Source: JANXVY01 sp034408685
GTDB taxonomy: Bacteria; Pseudomonadota; Alphaproteobacteria; Rhizobiales; Hyphomicrobiaceae
Assembly (NCBI GenBank): GCA_034408685.1
Contig: JAWXCP010000084.1
Location: 1-25,838, forward strand
Direction: 5' to 3'
DNA length: 25,838 nt
Shown: one piece after another, positions 24,211-25,838 of the stretch
How the letters are laid out: each line of letters begins with the position of its first letter
Position numbering within the stretch: position 1 is the stretch's first letter
Program-made: the position numbers and the translations under genes
Notes under the pieces: generated by a model
The model's database searches: none
What the model saw: the letters and a program-made list of their open reading frames with translations, nothing else
Told to the model about the DNA's origin: nothing

Positions 24211-24420
24211 ATGAAGCAACCGCCACCGTTTCCGCTGATGAACACCGGTGAAGCGGCAGCACTGTTACGGCTCAAACCGCACACGCTTGAAAACATGCGC
24301 TGGCAGGGCACCGGCCCCAAGTTCCGTAAGCACGGTGGCCGCGTTTATTACCATCGCCGAGACCTTCAAATTTGGTCTGACAATAGCCGACGCCAAACGT
24401 CCTCGGGGCCAAAGGCTTGA
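24211..24420 (+). CDS. rdfS: RdfS-like excisionase (recombination directionality factor)
   Basis: The 69-residue protein is a MerR/excisionase-type winged helix (HTH_17): LMNTGEAAALLRLKPHTLEN, then MRWQGTGPKFRKHGGRVYYH and RRDLQIW. Proteins of this type bind attachment sites and turn a tyrosine integrase toward excision. In ICEMlSymR7A RdfS does this and its gene is switched on by FseA. I chose ATG 24211 since it follows the hairpin; the open frame upstream crosses the fseA stop, and ATG 24238 is a shorter option. The stop overlaps the traF start (TTGA at 24417-24420), so excision and transfer genes would be expressed together. The name is inferred from family, size and neighbours; the integrase is outside the window. 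Confidence 0.8.
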   Translation: MKQPPPFPLMNTGEAAALLRLKPHTLENMRWQGTGPKFRKHGGRVYYHRRDLQIWSDNSRRQTSSGPKA

Positions 24421-24908
24421 GGAACATTGTTATAACGGCCATTGCTGGCATTGGTGCCCTAGCGATGACGGCAGCTCAGCGCTCACCGTGGCTGGTCTGG
24501 AACGCCTCAACCAGCGTCCCAATCGGTCTCTATCGCACCGACGGCTCCGCACCACTGCGGGGTGAGCTGGCGCTCTTGAGGCTCCCGATGACGATCGCGA
24601 ACGTGGCGAACGAGCGCGGATACCTTGCGCGTTCGGCTTATCTTTTGAAGCCTGTTGCCGCCGTCGGCGGCGATCGCGTCTGCCGGTTTGGGTCCGCCAT
24701 CTTTGTCCGTGGTCGACTGTCCGCTTCGGCAGACGTCCAGGACACCCACGGTCGGTTATTGCCAACATGGCACGGCTGCCAGCAGCTTTCCGTGACCGAC
24801 GTATTTATACTCGGCGCCACGCGCGACAGCTTTGACAGCCGATATTTCGGCCCCATCGCAGGTGATCACGTCGTCGGGCGCGCGCGTCCAGTCTTGATCT
24901 TTAAATAG
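24417..24908 (+). CDS. traF: TraF-type conjugal transfer peptidase (S26 family)
   Basis: The 163-residue protein resembles TraF of RP4-type transfer systems, which processes the pilin subunit at the inner membrane. An N-terminal membrane helix (about residues 4-20) is followed by the serine motif STSVPIGLYR (Ser33), the lysine motif LLKPVAAVGGDRVCR (Lys78, the general base), and the late block DSFDSRYFGPIAGDHVVGRA typical of S26 peptidases. The TTG start overlaps the rdfS stop; ATG 24465 would lose most of the membrane helix and is less likely. In ICEMlSymR7A traF also lies near rdfS. The protein looks complete, although the rest of the mating-pair genes are not in the window. Confidence 0.87.
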   Translation: MRNIVITAIAGIGALAMTAAQRSPWLVWNASTSVPIGLYRTDGSAPLRGELALLRLPMTIANVANERGYLARSAYLLKPVAAVGGDRVCRFGSAIFVRGRLSASADVQDTHGRLLPTWHGCQQLSVTDVFILGATRDSFDSRYFGPIAGDHVVGRARPVLIFK

Positions 24909-25639
24909 CGTACAGTCTGCCATGAACCGGCGCTGACGCCAGCTTTGCTGGCCCGCCGCCGCGCTGATCTACGCGCAGTATCCCATTGAACAAGATAAAG
25001 AGTTGCCAACGCAGACGGCAAACACAATGGAACCCCATCACGCTAATTGACGTCATTACGAATACGATCTTGGCGGCCCGCCTCGGTCAAGCCCTCGGGC
25101 GGTCGGGCTCTATCGCGCGGATCAAACGTCGTGCGCTGGTCAAGTAGGATGTCGGCCGCGCGACCAAGCCGCCGTTACCACTGGCGTCTTGGCCCATTCG
25201 GGTTGCGATCCCTGCCGCTAGCGCTGTTGCAAAGCCTGTGCCCTGACACCGACGAAAAGCGCAGTCCGGGCACCGTCATCTCGCGTCCGCATGGCGGTAC
25301 AATCACATCACGATCGCAACGCCGAGCAGCGATTGACGCCTTGCGGTCTTGCCCCGATTGGCCCGGTCAATCGAACACGTCGCATGCCAGGTTGCCCGCC
25401 GCTTTGGCCAAACCGATCTCGTCGCCCTAAGGCGCATCGCCTCAACACGACCCGGGCGATCGCAGCGACTGTGCTGACGCCGGGCCACGCATCCTCTGCC
25501 AACCCGATCGGGATCGCTCGTGTCTCGCAGCCACGCCACGGATGCCCGAGCTGATCCATAGCGCGTGCCTCCTTGCTCCGTCAGACCACGCCCCGCTGAC
25601 GGGTGTGCGACTGTGCGGCAAACGTCGCCTTCGAAGCAA

Positions 25640-25657
25640 CCCGGCGAAGGCGCCGGG
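25640..25657. repeat. 7-bp hairpin CCCGGCG-AAGG-CGCCGGG
   Basis: The arms are 25640-25646 and 25651-25657 with an AAGG loop, about 110 bases upstream of the DUF736 gene. It is a GC-rich stem without a U-tract, so it could be a leader structure or a protein site rather than a terminator. Confidence 0.45.
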
Positions 25658-25720
25658 TCCTCCACTGCGTTGCGGCCTTGCAGGTGCTTCAGTCGCCGCT
25701 TTGCCCGCGTCGTGCGCACA

Positions 25721-25745
25721 CCGGCGGGGGATGGTCTTCCGCCGG
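25721..25745. repeat. 7-bp hairpin CCGGCGG...CCGCCGG in the DUF736 leader
   Basis: CCGGCGG (25721-25727) pairs with CCGCCGG (25739-25745) over an 11-base loop and ends eight bases before the GGAG ribosome site of the DUF736 gene. Its closeness to the start suggests a role in translation or mRNA stability. Confidence 0.45.
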
Positions 25746-25764
25746 ACCAACACGGAGCACTTCC

Positions 25765-25838
25765 ATGGCTACCATCGGATCAGTCACCAAACGCGACGAC
25801 GGCCGCTACGAGGGCGAGCTGAGAACCCTCTCGGTCCG
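25765..25838 (+). CDS. DUF736 family protein, 5' end only (cut by the window)
   Basis: The visible start reads MATIGSVTKRDDGRYEGELR followed by TLSV, which matches the conserved beginning of DUF736 proteins (MATIG-x-F/V-T-K-x-D-D-G). Family members are around 100-110 residues, so most of the gene lies beyond the window. GGAG is eight bases upstream of the ATG. DUF736 genes are typical residents of alphaproteobacterial ICEs and conjugative plasmids, where their role is not known. This supports reading the right part of the window as mobile-element backbone. Confidence 0.85.
   Translation, partial: MATIGSVTKRDDGRYEGELRTLSV

Larger units (their letters stand above)
24909..25764. other. About 850 bp without a recognisable gene, before the DUF736 gene
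   Basis: Several open frames exist on both strands, but their translations are Arg/Pro/Ala-rich without family motifs, as expected for GC-rich chance frames. Related elements usually have further transfer genes after traF (a lytic transglycosylase or relaxase). I find neither here, so a deletion or a non-coding transfer/regulatory region is likely. Near the right end are two GC-rich hairpins (25640-25657 and 25721-25745) leading into the DUF736 gene. Confidence 0.5.

Noticed and set aside
25047..25430. A 127-residue plus-strand frame in the gap after traF
   Set aside because: It is rich in Arg, Ser and Pro without motifs, has no ribosome site, and overlaps equally long frames on the other strand.

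Overview
The window looks like part of an integrative and conjugative element (ICE), or a remnant of one, from a moderately GC-rich Alphaproteobacterium, probably of the Rhizobiales/Bradyrhizobiaceae type. This rests on the kinds of proteins present, not on any database match. It carries a large copper/silver resistance cargo next to an ICE control module of the kind described for the Mesorhizobium symbiosis island ICEMlSymR7A.

Layout. (1) 1-2300: insertion-sequence debris. A C-terminal IS5-type transposase fragment abuts an intact GNAT acetyltransferase gene, followed by a dead IS1595/ISXO2-type element whose transposase has an amber stop and an internal deletion with frameshift. (2) 2320-8731, minus strand: a copper operon. 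In transcription order it encodes a DUF305 protein, a small His/Cys/Ala-rich protein, a second DUF305 protein, a 42-residue membrane peptide, a Tat-exported multicopper oxidase, a PPK2 polyphosphate kinase, a P1B-type copper ATPase and a four-helix membrane protein. Most of the later genes are joined by ATGA stop/start overlaps. (3) 8910-16638, plus strand: an RND efflux adaptor with an extra N-terminal domain, an HME-RND pump, a small periplasmic protein, an OmpR-type response regulator, its sensor kinase and a 49-residue exported peptide. (4) 16734-22280, minus strand: a second, canonical Cus-type system (Cys-rich exported protein, YtkA-like protein, CusB, CusA). No outer-membrane factor for either pump lies in the window. 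(5) 22454-25838: the ICE module. A divergent XRE regulator (QseC-like) and DUF2285-type protein (QseM-like) are followed by an FseA-like activator split across two frames at a T6-C slip site, an RdfS-like excisionase, a TraF-type S26 peptidase, about 850 bp without a clear gene, and the first codons of a DUF736 gene.

How it fits together. The cargo would oxidise Cu(I) in the periplasm (multicopper oxidase), bind it (DUF305 and Cys/His-rich proteins), pump it out of the cytoplasm (CopA, perhaps helped by polyphosphate/ATP turnover through PPK2), and expel it across the envelope (two RND systems). The two-component system is placed to sense periplasmic metal. The right end would decide when the element excises and transfers: QseC/QseM as a switch, FseA made only after a +1 ribosomal frameshift, and RdfS as the excision factor. 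The most notable point is this compact fseA-rdfS-traF arrangement and its control signals: a slip site, an 18-bp tra-box-like palindrome upstream of fseA, paired TGTAATC boxes between qseC and qseM, and a perfect hairpin just before the rdfS start.
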